Shown one piece after another: positions 6,826 to 14,728 of a stretch of DNA of 18,988 nucleotides. Positions within the stretch are counted from its first letter, which is position 1. Each line of letters opens with the position of its first letter. The notes under the pieces are model-generated. The model did no database searches. It was not told where the DNA came from and saw only the letters and a program-made list of their open reading frames with translations. The translations under genes and the position numbers were made by a program. The DNA is taken from positions 1 to 18,988 of the forward strand of contig JAVBUP010000073.1 in NCBI GenBank assembly GCA_031555175.1. The letters are read 5' to 3'. This DNA is from JAVBUP01 sp031555175 (GTDB lineage: Bacteria; Bacillota_I; Bacilli_A; Erysipelotrichales; Coprobacillaceae).

Positions 6826-6850
6826 AGGGCATAAATGCCTTCTTTTTTTT
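6824..6850 (+). terminator. Intrinsic terminator inside the dcw cluster, pbpB/spoVD junction
   Basis: AGAGGGCA (6824-6831) pairs with TGCCTTCT (6836-6843) through 8 bp including one G-U, with loop TAAA, and T8 covers 6843-6850. The 5' arm begins in the pbpB stop codon. No promoter fits between it and the next gene (start 6874), so downstream genes depend on read-through or upstream-initiated transcripts. Confidence 0.8.
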
Positions 6851-6873
6851 ATATATTTTGATGAGGTGGTATG

Positions 6874-8790
6874 ATGGTTTACGAGGCAATTTCAAAAAAA
6901 ATCAAGATTATTTCGATTGTTGCAATGATTATATTTGCTTCAATTATTATTAAATTGGCGTATACACAAGTAATGTCGTATGAGCTGTTGACTGGCTATG
7001 CTCATGATCTATGGCAAAGATCCTTCCCTGTAGAGGCAGATAGAGGCGAAATAGTTGATGCAAATGGGGATGCAATTGCTACAAGTATTACAACTGTTTC
7101 ACTAGTTGTATTGCCAAATCAAGTTAAAGATCCACAGTATGCTGCCAAAGAGATATCAAGAATTCTTAACGTTGACATGTTGGTAATATATGAAAAGATA
7201 ACTAAAGCAGTATCGATAGAAAGATTACAACCGGAAGGGCGTCAGTTATCGGATGATGTTGCAAAGCAAATAGATGCATTAAAAATACCTGGTGTATATT
7301 TGATAAAAGATACAAAACGCTATTATCCATATGGAAATTATTTAGCTCAAACACTTGGGTTTGTGGGGATAGATAATCAAGGTTTGGCAGGATTAGAGCT
7401 AAAGTATGATAACTACTTGCAAGGGAAAAAGGGAACGCTAAACTATTATGTTGATGCCAAGAATAATTCATTGCCTTTATTACCAAGTCTATATGAATCA
7501 CCCGCTTCTGGTATGGATGTGAAATTAACCATTAACATGGAAATACAGGATATTATGGAGCGAGAGTTAAATAACGCTGTTGCCAAATATAATCCAGAAT
7601 GTGCTTTAGCCATCGCAATGAACCCAAAAACGGGAGCTATTTTAGCACTGTCTAGCAAACCAGATTTTGATCCAAATAATTATTCTGCTTCAACAACAGA
7701 AATTATAAATAGAAATCTACCGGTTTGGAAAAGTTATGAGCCTGGGTCTACATTCAAAATACTAACTTTTGCTAGTGCCTTAGAAGAAAATCTCTTTGAT
7801 ATGAATAAGGACACTTATTATGATAAAGGTTATGAAATGGTTGGAGGTGCTCGCATAAAATCATGGAAAGCTGGCGGACATGGACTGCAAACATATCTAC
7901 AAGTATTGCAGAACTCAAGCAATCCTGGCTTCGTAGAAATAGGAAGAAAACTTGGGAAAGAAAATTTATTGAAATATATTAATTTATTTGGTTTTGGGCA
8001 AAAAACTGGTGTAGATATCGTTGGTGAGTCAACAGGCATAATGTTTAAGGAAGAGAACTTTGGGCCAGTTGAACAAGCTACCGTCGCTTTTGGTCAAGGA
8101 ATCTCAATTACTCCACTACAACTTGTTACTGCAGTTAGTTCAGTTGTTAATGGTGGGAACTTGATGAAACCATATATTTTGGATGAGATATTAAATCCAC
8201 TAACTGGTGAAGTTCTGCAAAAGACTGAACCAGAAGTAGTTAGGCAAACTATTTCTGCAGCCACATCTGAGCAAATGAAATATGCTTTAGAAACTGTTGT
8301 AACAGATGGAGGTGGTAAAGCTGCATTTATTAATGGTTATCGAATTGGTGGAAAATCTGGTACAGCACAAATTGCCGAAAATGGCGCTTATTCCACAAGT
8401 CGCTATATTTTATCATTTATAGCTATGGCGCCAATGGATGATCCGGAGATTGTATTATATGTGGCAATAGAAAATCCTAAAAATACTACACAATATGGTG
8501 GGGTAGTAACAGCGCCAATTGTAAGAAGCATGTTAGTGGATATGCTGCCTGCCTTAGGAGTTAAAAAAGTTACCGAGCAACGTGAGAAACAATACTCTTG
8601 GCTTGATCCAACGCAATACCTAGTTCCCAACTATGTTGGCCTAAAAAAATCGGATGTAAAATCTCAAGGATTTAAAATTGTTTATCAGGGAGAGGGAGAT
8701 TATATTATTGATCAGTTGCCAAGAACGAATGAAAAAATTGAAAGAGGTAAGGAAATAATATTAATGCTAGGTGATAAATATGAACGCTAA
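6874..8790 (+). CDS. spoVD: Class B penicillin-binding protein, SpoVD type, with one PASTA domain
   Basis: A 638-residue transpeptidase in the spoVD position. Numbering here counts from the alternative ATG 6871. A membrane helix (about 11-30) leads into the dimerisation domain (ADRGEIVDANG, 56-66); the catalytic domain has STFK (S293, K296), SSN (349-351) and KSGT (495-498); one PASTA repeat fills about 584-635. This matches B. subtilis SpoVD in length and single PASTA. SpoVD makes spore cortex in sporulators, but such paralogues also occur in non-sporulators, where they may serve division or elongation; the sequence does not decide. Two ATGs (6871, 6874) follow GAGGTGG (6863-6869); the second has the better spacing. 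Its end overlaps murE by 11 nt. Confidence 0.9.
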   Translation: MVYEAISKKIKIISIVAMIIFASIIIKLAYTQVMSYELLTGYAHDLWQRSFPVEADRGEIVDANGDAIATSITTVSLVVLPNQVKDPQYAAKEISRILNVDMLVIYEKITKAVSIERLQPEGRQLSDDVAKQIDALKIPGVYLIKDTKRYYPYGNYLAQTLGFVGIDNQGLAGLELKYDNYLQGKKGTLNYYVDAKNNSLPLLPSLYESPASGMDVKLTINMEIQDIMERELNNAVAKYNPECALAIAMNPKTGAILALSSKPDFDPNNYSASTTEIINRNLPVWKSYEPGSTFKILTFASALEENLFDMNKDTYYDKGYEMVGGARIKSWKAGGHGLQTYLQVLQNSSNPGFVEIGRKLGKENLLKYINLFGFGQKTGVDIVGESTGIMFKEENFGPVEQATVAFGQGISITPLQLVTAVSSVVNGGNLMKPYILDEILNPLTGEVLQKTEPEVVRQTISAATSEQMKYALETVVTDGGGKAAFINGYRIGGKSGTAQIAENGAYSTSRYILSFIAMAPMDDPEIVLYVAIENPKNTTQYGGVVTAPIVRSMLVDMLPALGVKKVTEQREKQYSWLDPTQYLVPNYVGLKKSDVKSQGFKIVYQGEGDYIIDQLPRTNEKIERGKEIILMLGDKYER

Positions 8791-10198
8791 AGAATTGCTT
8801 AATGGAACTGGTATCCAAATCCAAAATGACTTTGAAGTTGCTGGTATTACTAATAAATTTCAAGAAGTAAGAGATGGTTTTATATTTTTCGCAAAGCAAG
8901 GAAGTAGCTTTGATGGGCATGAGTATATCGAAATAGCATTAGAAAGTAACGCTGCCTTGATTATATGTGAGAGACAAGTGAGCCATGATAGATGTGTTAT
9001 GGTTGATAATATAGATATGGTAATGTCGTATTTGTCATATAAGTATAACAACTGTGCTGTCGATAATCTTTATGTAATAGGTATAACTGGCACAAATGGA
9101 AAGACAACAACTGCAACAATAATTTATGATCTATTAGTAGGGTTGGGAACTAGCGTAGCAGTTATAGGTACCAATGGGTTAAGGTATCAAGACACATTTA
9201 TATCTTTAAATAACACTACTCCTGATAGCATCTTCTTGCATCACCACTTTTCAAAAATGCAAGAACGTGGAATAAAATATGTTGTGATGGAAGTATCAAG
9301 TCATGGTATTGAAATGGAAAGGGTGCTACACATCCCGTTTAGGCAAGCGATATTTACAAATTTCTCTAGTGATCATTTGGACTATCACCAAACGATTGAA
9401 AGTTATTTTAATGCGAAATGTAAATTATTTGAACGATTATCTAAAAACGCATTAGCTATAATTAATAATGAAATGACTGGCGCAAGAGAAGTAATAAGGC
9501 GTACACGCGGTCGTGTTTTGACATATGGAATAGAGCAAGGTAACTTTCAAGCTCATCACGTTAGGTTAACCTTGGATACTACCGCATACATGATTAGAGA
9601 ACATCGCATTACAACAAAACTTGTGGGCCACTTTAATGTATATAATACACTGGCTGCGATTATTTCAGTGCTGAATCTTGGTTATAGTATGTCCGATATA
9701 ATTACTGTGTTATCTTCAATTAATAATATTAATGGTCGTTTTGAAGTGATAAATATTAATAACCGTTATGGTGTTGTTGATTTTGCACATACCAGTGATG
9801 CGGTAATTTCGATGCTTTCTTTCTTAAATGTTGTGAAGAAAGGTAAGATTATCACTGTTATTGGTTGCGGTGGTAATAGGGATATGACTAAGCGTGAAAC
9901 AATGGGGTTATTAGCCAGCAACATGAGTGATTACGTAGTTTTTACTAGTGATAACCCACGCTTTGAAGATCCAAATTCAATCATTGATGATATGATAAAA
10001 AGTGTGAAAAATGATAATTATTATGTTATAATTGATAGGCGCAGTGCGATAAATAAAGCTGTATCACTATCCGAACAAAACGATATGATAGTTTTACTGG
10101 GAAAAGGTAGTGAAAACTATCAAATTATAAAAGCTGAAAAAACTGAATTTAACGACAAAATTGAGTTAATAAAAGCACTAGAAGGGACGATAAAATGA
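8780..10198 (+). CDS. murE: UDP-MurNAc-L-Ala-D-Glu ligase MurE, probably meso-diaminopimelate adding
   Basis: A 472-residue cytoplasmic Mur ligase that adds the third peptide residue to UDP-MurNAc-dipeptide using ATP. Motifs: P-loop GTNGKTT at 104-110, EVSSHGIEMERV at 171-182, the carbamylated lysine in FNAKCKLF (K213), GRFEV at 319-323, DFAHTSDAV at 334-342, and DNPR at 391-394. DNPR marks the meso-diaminopimelate enzymes, whereas lysine enzymes usually differ there, so an mDAP-type wall is inferred. The start is ATG 8780 with AGGTGAT (8769-8775) four nt upstream, both inside the preceding PBP gene; a GTG at 8771 is in frame but overlaps the SD. Its TGA overlaps the mraY ATG. Confidence 0.96.
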   Translation: MNAKELLNGTGIQIQNDFEVAGITNKFQEVRDGFIFFAKQGSSFDGHEYIEIALESNAALIICERQVSHDRCVMVDNIDMVMSYLSYKYNNCAVDNLYVIGITGTNGKTTTATIIYDLLVGLGTSVAVIGTNGLRYQDTFISLNNTTPDSIFLHHHFSKMQERGIKYVVMEVSSHGIEMERVLHIPFRQAIFTNFSSDHLDYHQTIESYFNAKCKLFERLSKNALAIINNEMTGAREVIRRTRGRVLTYGIEQGNFQAHHVRLTLDTTAYMIREHRITTKLVGHFNVYNTLAAIISVLNLGYSMSDIITVLSSINNINGRFEVININNRYGVVDFAHTSDAVISMLSFLNVVKKGKIITVIGCGGNRDMTKRETMGLLASNMSDYVVFTSDNPRFEDPNSIIDDMIKSVKNDNYYVIIDRRSAINKAVSLSEQNDMIVLLGKGSENYQIIKAEKTEFNDKIELIKALEGTIK

Positions 10199-11166
10199 AT
10201 TTCACACAATTAATGTTAGGATTAGTACTTGGCTTTGGAATAACGGTTATATTAATGCCAATATTTATTCCTTTCTTACATAAATTAAAATTTGGGCAAG
10301 CGATCCGTGCTGAAGGACCAAAATCACATCAAAAGAAAAGCGGCACACCAACAATGGGTGGTGTAGTATTTGTCATAAGTGCTGTGTTAGCAGTATATTT
10401 GACTGATATTTCATTGCTAAGTAGTCCATTCATTGGAATAATGGTTTTTGTTTATTTAGGGTTTGCCTTAATTGGCTTTGTTGATGACTTTATTATTGTT
10501 GTTCAAAAAAACAATAAAGGATTACCTCCTAGATATAAATTTTTAGCTCAATCAATTATTACAATTGTTGTTTATTATATATTCAAAAACTATATTGGTA
10601 TTTCATCTGTTATAACTACGCCTATTTTTGGCTTTGAGTTTGATCTTGGGTGGTTCTACCCACTCTTTATCTTTGTTATGTTTACTGGTGAAAGTAATGG
10701 CGTTAATTTATCAGATGGCCTTGATGGGTTATCATCAGGACTATGTATTATGGCATTTACTCCATTTGTAATAATTGCGTTAATGAAAGATATGCCTCAA
10801 GTGGCATTATTTGGGTTAGCAGTTATTGGTTCATTACTAGGATTCTTAGTCTATAATCATCATCCTGCAAAAATTTTTATGGGTGATGTTGGAGCTTTAG
10901 CTCTTGGTGGGTTATTAGCAGTAATGGCTTTACTAACAAAAGAAGAGTTATTGGTTATTATTGTTGGAGGAATGTTTTTAATAGAGATTTTATCTGATAT
11001 TATTCAAATTGGATCATTTAAATTGCGTGGCAAACGCGTCTTTAAAATGGCACCAATCCACCATCATTTTGAATTGTCTGGATGGTCTGAAACTCAAGTT
11101 GTACTTTCTTTCTGGTTTATGGGATTTATCTTTGCCTTACTAGGAATATTGATAGCGGTGTTATAG
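10195..11166 (+). CDS. mraY: Phospho-MurNAc-pentapeptide transferase MraY
   Basis: A 323-residue polytopic membrane enzyme (about ten helices) that transfers phospho-MurNAc-pentapeptide to undecaprenyl phosphate, making lipid I. Active-site residues are recognisable: KSHQKKSGTPTMGG at 43-56, the Asp pair in FVDDF (97-98), SNGVNLSDGLDGLSSG at 167-182, NHHPAKIFMGD at 221-231 and the triple histidine in APIHHHFEL (289-291). FMGDVGA carries V and A where many homologues have T and S (FMGDTGS); this is probably neutral. The start overlaps the murE stop as ATGA, with a GAAGGGACGAT purine stretch upstream. murD starts one nt after its stop. Confidence 0.97.
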   Translation: MNFTQLMLGLVLGFGITVILMPIFIPFLHKLKFGQAIRAEGPKSHQKKSGTPTMGGVVFVISAVLAVYLTDISLLSSPFIGIMVFVYLGFALIGFVDDFIIVVQKNNKGLPPRYKFLAQSIITIVVYYIFKNYIGISSVITTPIFGFEFDLGWFYPLFIFVMFTGESNGVNLSDGLDGLSSGLCIMAFTPFVIIALMKDMPQVALFGLAVIGSLLGFLVYNHHPAKIFMGDVGALALGGLLAVMALLTKEELLVIIVGGMFLIEILSDIIQIGSFKLRGKRVFKMAPIHHHFELSGWSETQVVLSFWFMGFIFALLGILIAVL

Positions 11167-11167
11167 T

Positions 11168-12505
11168 ATGTTTAGCGGGAAAAGAGTACTAGTCCTAGGT
11201 CTGGCTAGAAGCGGCATTGCTGCTACTAAATTATTATTAAAAAATGGTGCTACAGTAGTAGTTAATGAATATAATGGAAAAGATAAAATAGAATGCTATG
11301 ATGAGTTAATTGATTTAGGTGCAACAATAATATGTGGTGGTCATCCTGATTATTTATTTGAAGAGGATTTTGATTTTGTTGTAAAAAATCCTGGTATTCC
11401 TTATAAAAAAACATTTATTATTCGCTTGCAAGAGCGTAATATACCTATTTATTCGGAAATAGAACTTGGTTATCAACTTACAAAACAACACCAATTCATT
11501 GCTATTACTGGTACTAATGGAAAAACTTCAACAACTATGTTGACATATGAAATATTGAAATCAAAATATTATAATACACATATTGCAGGTAATATTGGTA
11601 TAGCATATTGCCAACTAATTTTAGATGAAGATCTGCTGAATAAGAAAGATCATATAATTGTTTTAGAGCTATCTAATTTCCAATTATTAAACATAGATAC
11701 ATTTAGACCACATATATCTACGATTATCAATTTATCTCCAGATCATTTAGATTATATGGCTAGTTTGGAAGAGTACTATATTTCTAAAACAAATATTTAT
11801 AAGAATCAATCTGAGCTTGATTACTTTATTTATAATAATGATGATGTTGAAATTAGAAAATATGTGACTAAGTTACCAACTTCTATCTCAACTTTCTCAA
11901 TAGAGAATAGTAAAGCAGATGCCTGTGTAGATAATGATCATATAATTTATAAAAATGAATTAATTGTACCATTATCTGATGTTAAATTGGTGGGAAAACA
12001 TAACATTCAAAATATATTAGTGGCTATATCTATATGCAAAATAATGGGTGTAGAAAATGAGATTATTCGTAAGGTTATAACTAATTTTAGAGGCGTAGAA
12101 CATCGTATTGAATATGTGAAAGAGATAGATGGTGTTAAATACTATAACGATTCTAAGGCTACAAATATTGATTCTACAATCGTAGCTTTAAAGTCATTTC
12201 AATCGCCAACGATACTTTTAATTGGTGGTTATGAAAAGAACCTAGATATAACACTACTAAGATCATATCTTACAAATGTTAAGCAGATAATTGCATATGG
12301 TGCTTGTGGGTTAAGATTAGGAACTGATCTCGCCTTTGAAAATACTGTCTATGTAAATCAATTGCAAGATGCAGTTACTAAAGCATGTGAATCAGCAGTG
12401 ACAGGGGATATTGTATTATTATCGCCAACAACCTCTTCGTTTGATCAATTTAAGAACTTCGAAGAGAGAGGAGTATTTTTTAAGGAATGTGTGCATAAAC
12501 TCTAA
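11168..12505 (+). CDS. murD: UDP-MurNAc-L-alanine:D-glutamate ligase MurD
   Basis: A 445-residue cytoplasmic ligase adding D-Glu to UDP-MurNAc-L-Ala. The N-terminal Rossmann part (VLVLGLARSGIAA, 7-19) binds the uracil nucleotide. ATP-binding GTNGKTS is at 115-121, followed by NLSPDHLDYM (188-197), the carbamylated lysine in SKTNIY (K207), EHRIE (311-315), NDSKATN (327-333) and the C-terminal LSPTTSSFDQF (418-428). Motifs are complete. A modest GCGGTG SD lies inside the end of mraY, and the ATG is one nt after the mraY stop. The last four codons and the stop form the 5' arm and loop of the hairpin that continues into ftsW. Confidence 0.96.
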   Translation: MFSGKRVLVLGLARSGIAATKLLLKNGATVVVNEYNGKDKIECYDELIDLGATIICGGHPDYLFEEDFDFVVKNPGIPYKKTFIIRLQERNIPIYSEIELGYQLTKQHQFIAITGTNGKTSTTMLTYEILKSKYYNTHIAGNIGIAYCQLILDEDLLNKKDHIIVLELSNFQLLNIDTFRPHISTIINLSPDHLDYMASLEEYYISKTNIYKNQSELDYFIYNNDDVEIRKYVTKLPTSISTFSIENSKADACVDNDHIIYKNELIVPLSDVKLVGKHNIQNILVAISICKIMGVENEIIRKVITNFRGVEHRIEYVKEIDGVKYYNDSKATNIDSTIVALKSFQSPTILLIGGYEKNLDITLLRSYLTNVKQIIAYGACGLRLGTDLAFENTVYVNQLQDAVTKACESAVTGDIVLLSPTTSSFDQFKNFEERGVFFKECVHKL

Positions 12506-12529
12506 AGAGGTGAGTTTATGCACTTTTTT
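12491..12529 (+). terminator. Perfect 12-bp hairpin plus T6 spanning the murD stop and ftsW start
   Basis: GTGCATAAACTC (12491-12502) is the exact reverse complement of GAGTTTATGCAC (12512-12523); the loop is TAAAGAGGT and T6 follows at 12524-12529. It has the form of a strong intrinsic terminator. The murD stop (12503-12505) and most of the ftsW SD (GAGGTGAG, 12507-12514) lie in or next to the loop, and the ftsW ATG (12518-12520) is in the 3' arm. Ribosomes ending murD would cover the 5' arm and stop it folding. A role as translation-sensing attenuator or start-site mask is inferred. Confidence 0.75.
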
Positions 12530-13600
12530 AAAAGCAAATTATTTATTCTAAATATTCTAATCCTAGTTGTGATTGGCTTGATGATGGTATATAGTTCATC
12601 GAATGTATGGGCACTATATAAATACAATGATTCTTTTTATTATTTGAAACGTCAACTGCTTTTTGCTTGTGTAGGTATAGTTGCCATGTTATTTGTGGCA
12701 AAAATTGATTACCATATTTATAAAGAAAAAGCAAAACTCATTCTTTTAATTAGTTTTACAAGTTTAGTATTAGTGCTCATTCCTGGTCTTGGTATTGCAA
12801 GAGGTGGAGCACGTTCATGGTTTGGATTTGCCGGTTTTTCTATCCAACCATCAGAGTTTTTCAAAATTGCAATGATTATTTATACAGCAAAATACATTGA
12901 GAAAAACTATATATCATTGAAAAGGTTTAGAGGAGTGCTACCAGTATTCTTAAATTTAATGTTAGCATTTGGACTTATTATGTTACAACCAGATTTTGGT
13001 TCAGGAATTGTACTTATTTGTGCAATAGTAGTTATGATTTTAGCCACACCATTACCATTTAAGTATTTCATTCGCTTGGGAATGGTTGGGGTTGCAGGCA
13101 TAATTGGATTGATAGCATCTGCTCCATATCGTTTAGCGCGCATTACTAGTTACCTTGATCCTTTCTCTGATCCATTAGGTGCAGGTTTTCAAATGATTCA
13201 AGCGCTATACGCCATTGGGCCAGGTGGAATTATGGGAGTAGGATACAATAATAGCTTCCAAAAGCATTTTTACTTACCTGAACCACAAACTGACTTCATT
13301 TTTGCTATTTTCGCAGAAGAGTTTGGCTTGATAGGTTGTGTAGTTCTAATCATTTTAATGGCTTGGTTATTAAAAAATGGTTTTGATACTGCTATGCATG
13401 CTAAAGATTTATTTGGCTGTTATTTAAGTATTGGAATAATAGCAGTTATCTGTATTCAAATTATGATAAACCTGGGTGTTATAGTTGGATTGTTGCCAGT
13501 AACTGGGATAACACTACCATTTATTTCTTATGGTGGATCAAGCTTGACATTGTTATTAATTAGTATGGGAATATTGATAAATATTAGGGAAAATAGTTAA
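12518..13600 (+). CDS. ftsW: FtsW/SpoVE-type SEDS peptidoglycan glycosyltransferase
   Basis: A 360-residue membrane protein of the SEDS family, which polymerises lipid II into glycan strands with a class B PBP partner. About ten hydrophobic helices are visible. Conserved blocks: RSWFGFAGFSIQPSEFFK at 99-116, QPDFGSG at 157-163, PEPQTDFIFAIFAEE at 254-268 with the presumed catalytic Asp (D259) and GLLPVTGITLPFISYGGSS at 324-342. Its position between murD and murG is that of spoVE in B. subtilis, and its length matches; whether it serves vegetative division (FtsW) or another stage cannot be read from sequence. The GAGGTGAG SD and the ATG are embedded in the hairpin at 12491-12529, so expression probably depends on murD translation. 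Confidence 0.93.
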   Translation: MHFFKSKLFILNILILVVIGLMMVYSSSNVWALYKYNDSFYYLKRQLLFACVGIVAMLFVAKIDYHIYKEKAKLILLISFTSLVLVLIPGLGIARGGARSWFGFAGFSIQPSEFFKIAMIIYTAKYIEKNYISLKRFRGVLPVFLNLMLAFGLIMLQPDFGSGIVLICAIVVMILATPLPFKYFIRLGMVGVAGIIGLIASAPYRLARITSYLDPFSDPLGAGFQMIQALYAIGPGGIMGVGYNNSFQKHFYLPEPQTDFIFAIFAEEFGLIGCVVLIILMAWLLKNGFDTAMHAKDLFGCYLSIGIIAVICIQIMINLGVIVGLLPVTGITLPFISYGGSSLTLLLISMGILINIRENS

Positions 13601-13605
13601 TATTA

Positions 13606-13614
13606 TGCTATAAT
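13606..13614 (+). promoter_or_regulatory. Internal extended -10 promoter ahead of murG
   Basis: TGCTATAAT is a perfect extended -10 (TATAAT at 13609-13614). No good -35 sits 16-18 nt upstream. The predicted start near 13621 is immediately before the murG SD, leaving a leader of about 12 nt. Confidence 0.55.
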
Positions 13615-13632
13615 AATTAAAGGGGTGATAAG

Positions 13633-14724
13633 ATGAAAATACTCATAGCAGCAGGTGGAACAGGCGGTCATGTCTACCCAGCATTAGCCTTAGCAAATTA
13701 TATTAAAATGTCTGACAAAGATACTGAGTTTTTGTTTGTGGGAACTAAAACTAAATTGGAGGCAACTAAGGTGCCAGAAGCTGGTTATAATTTCCAAGCA
13801 ATTGATGTGATTGGGTTATCTGGGAATCCTTTGCAAAGATTAAAAGCCCTTAATATTTTTAGGAAATCTATTAGGCAATCTAAAAAAATAATTAAGCAAT
13901 TTCAACCGGATGTCGTGGTTGGTTTTGGTGGTTATCCTAGTTCAAGTGTAGTATGGGCTGCTCATAGTTTGGGTATTAAAACATTAATTCATGAACAAAA
14001 TTCTATGATTGGGTTAACTAATAAAATATTAATAAATAAAGCAGATGCAATTATTGCTTGTTACCAAATTTCTTTAGAACAATTTCCAAGAGAAAAGACA
14101 CAATTATTAGGAAATCCGCGCGCTACTGAAGTTATAAATGAGGTTGGAGATAGGGATATATTGCGCCAATATAATCTAGATAATAATAAAAAGACAGTTT
14201 TGATCTTTATGGGGAGTTTAGGCTCTGAAACAGTAAATGAAGTAATTATGAATTCTTTATCAAAGTTTGCGAAAAAGGATTATCAAGTGTTATATATCAC
14301 TGGTCCTAAACACTATGATTTAGTTAAAAATAAAGTTGGCGAAACGAGTAAAAATGTTGCAATAATTAGTTATTGTGATCAAATGCCAACATTGCTTAAT
14401 AAAATTGATTTAGTTGTTTCGCGCGCTGGTGCTAGTACACTTGCTGAACTAACATCTTTAGGTGTTGCTTCTATTTTAATTCCAAGTCCTTATGTGGCGA
14501 AAAATCATCAAGAGTATAACGCTAAGGAACTGGTAGATAAAAATGCTGCAAGAATGATTTTAGAGAAAGATTTAACTACAGATACATTACTAAATGAGAT
14601 AGATAATGTATTGAACAATAAATTATTAAATGAAACATTAAAAGTAAATGCTAAGAAGTTAGGAAAACCCAGTGCTTGTGCAGATATTTATAGTGTAATA
14701 AAATCTTTAGTAGAAAATAGGTGA
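13633..14724 (+). CDS. murG: Lipid II synthase MurG (UDP-GlcNAc transferase)
   Basis: A 363-residue GT28 glycosyltransferase at the inner membrane face that adds GlcNAc to lipid I. The glycine-rich N-terminal loop AGGTGGHVYPA (7-17) and VVGFGGYPSS (95-104) form the acceptor side. HEQNSMIGLTN (120-130), SRAGASTLAEL (263-273) and NHQEYNAKEL (291-300) are the standard family blocks, the last two lining the UDP-GlcNAc site. Nothing is missing. The start has a strong GGGGTGAT SD (13622-13629) three nt from ATG 13633 and lies just after an internal extended -10, so it may head a sub-operon with murB and divIB. Its TGA is part of the murB SD. Confidence 0.97.
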   Translation: MKILIAAGGTGGHVYPALALANYIKMSDKDTEFLFVGTKTKLEATKVPEAGYNFQAIDVIGLSGNPLQRLKALNIFRKSIRQSKKIIKQFQPDVVVGFGGYPSSSVVWAAHSLGIKTLIHEQNSMIGLTNKILINKADAIIACYQISLEQFPREKTQLLGNPRATEVINEVGDRDILRQYNLDNNKKTVLIFMGSLGSETVNEVIMNSLSKFAKKDYQVLYITGPKHYDLVKNKVGETSKNVAIISYCDQMPTLLNKIDLVVSRAGASTLAELTSLGVASILIPSPYVAKNHQEYNAKELVDKNAARMILEKDLTTDTLLNEIDNVLNNKLLNETLKVNAKKLGKPSACADIYSVIKSLVENR

Positions 14725-14728
14725 TAAA

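Noticed and set aside
10882..10902. MraY FMGDVGA in place of FMGDTGS as a possible defect
   Set aside because: The catalytic aspartate and surrounding residues are kept, and V/A substitutions beside it are conservative; no reason to call the enzyme inactive.
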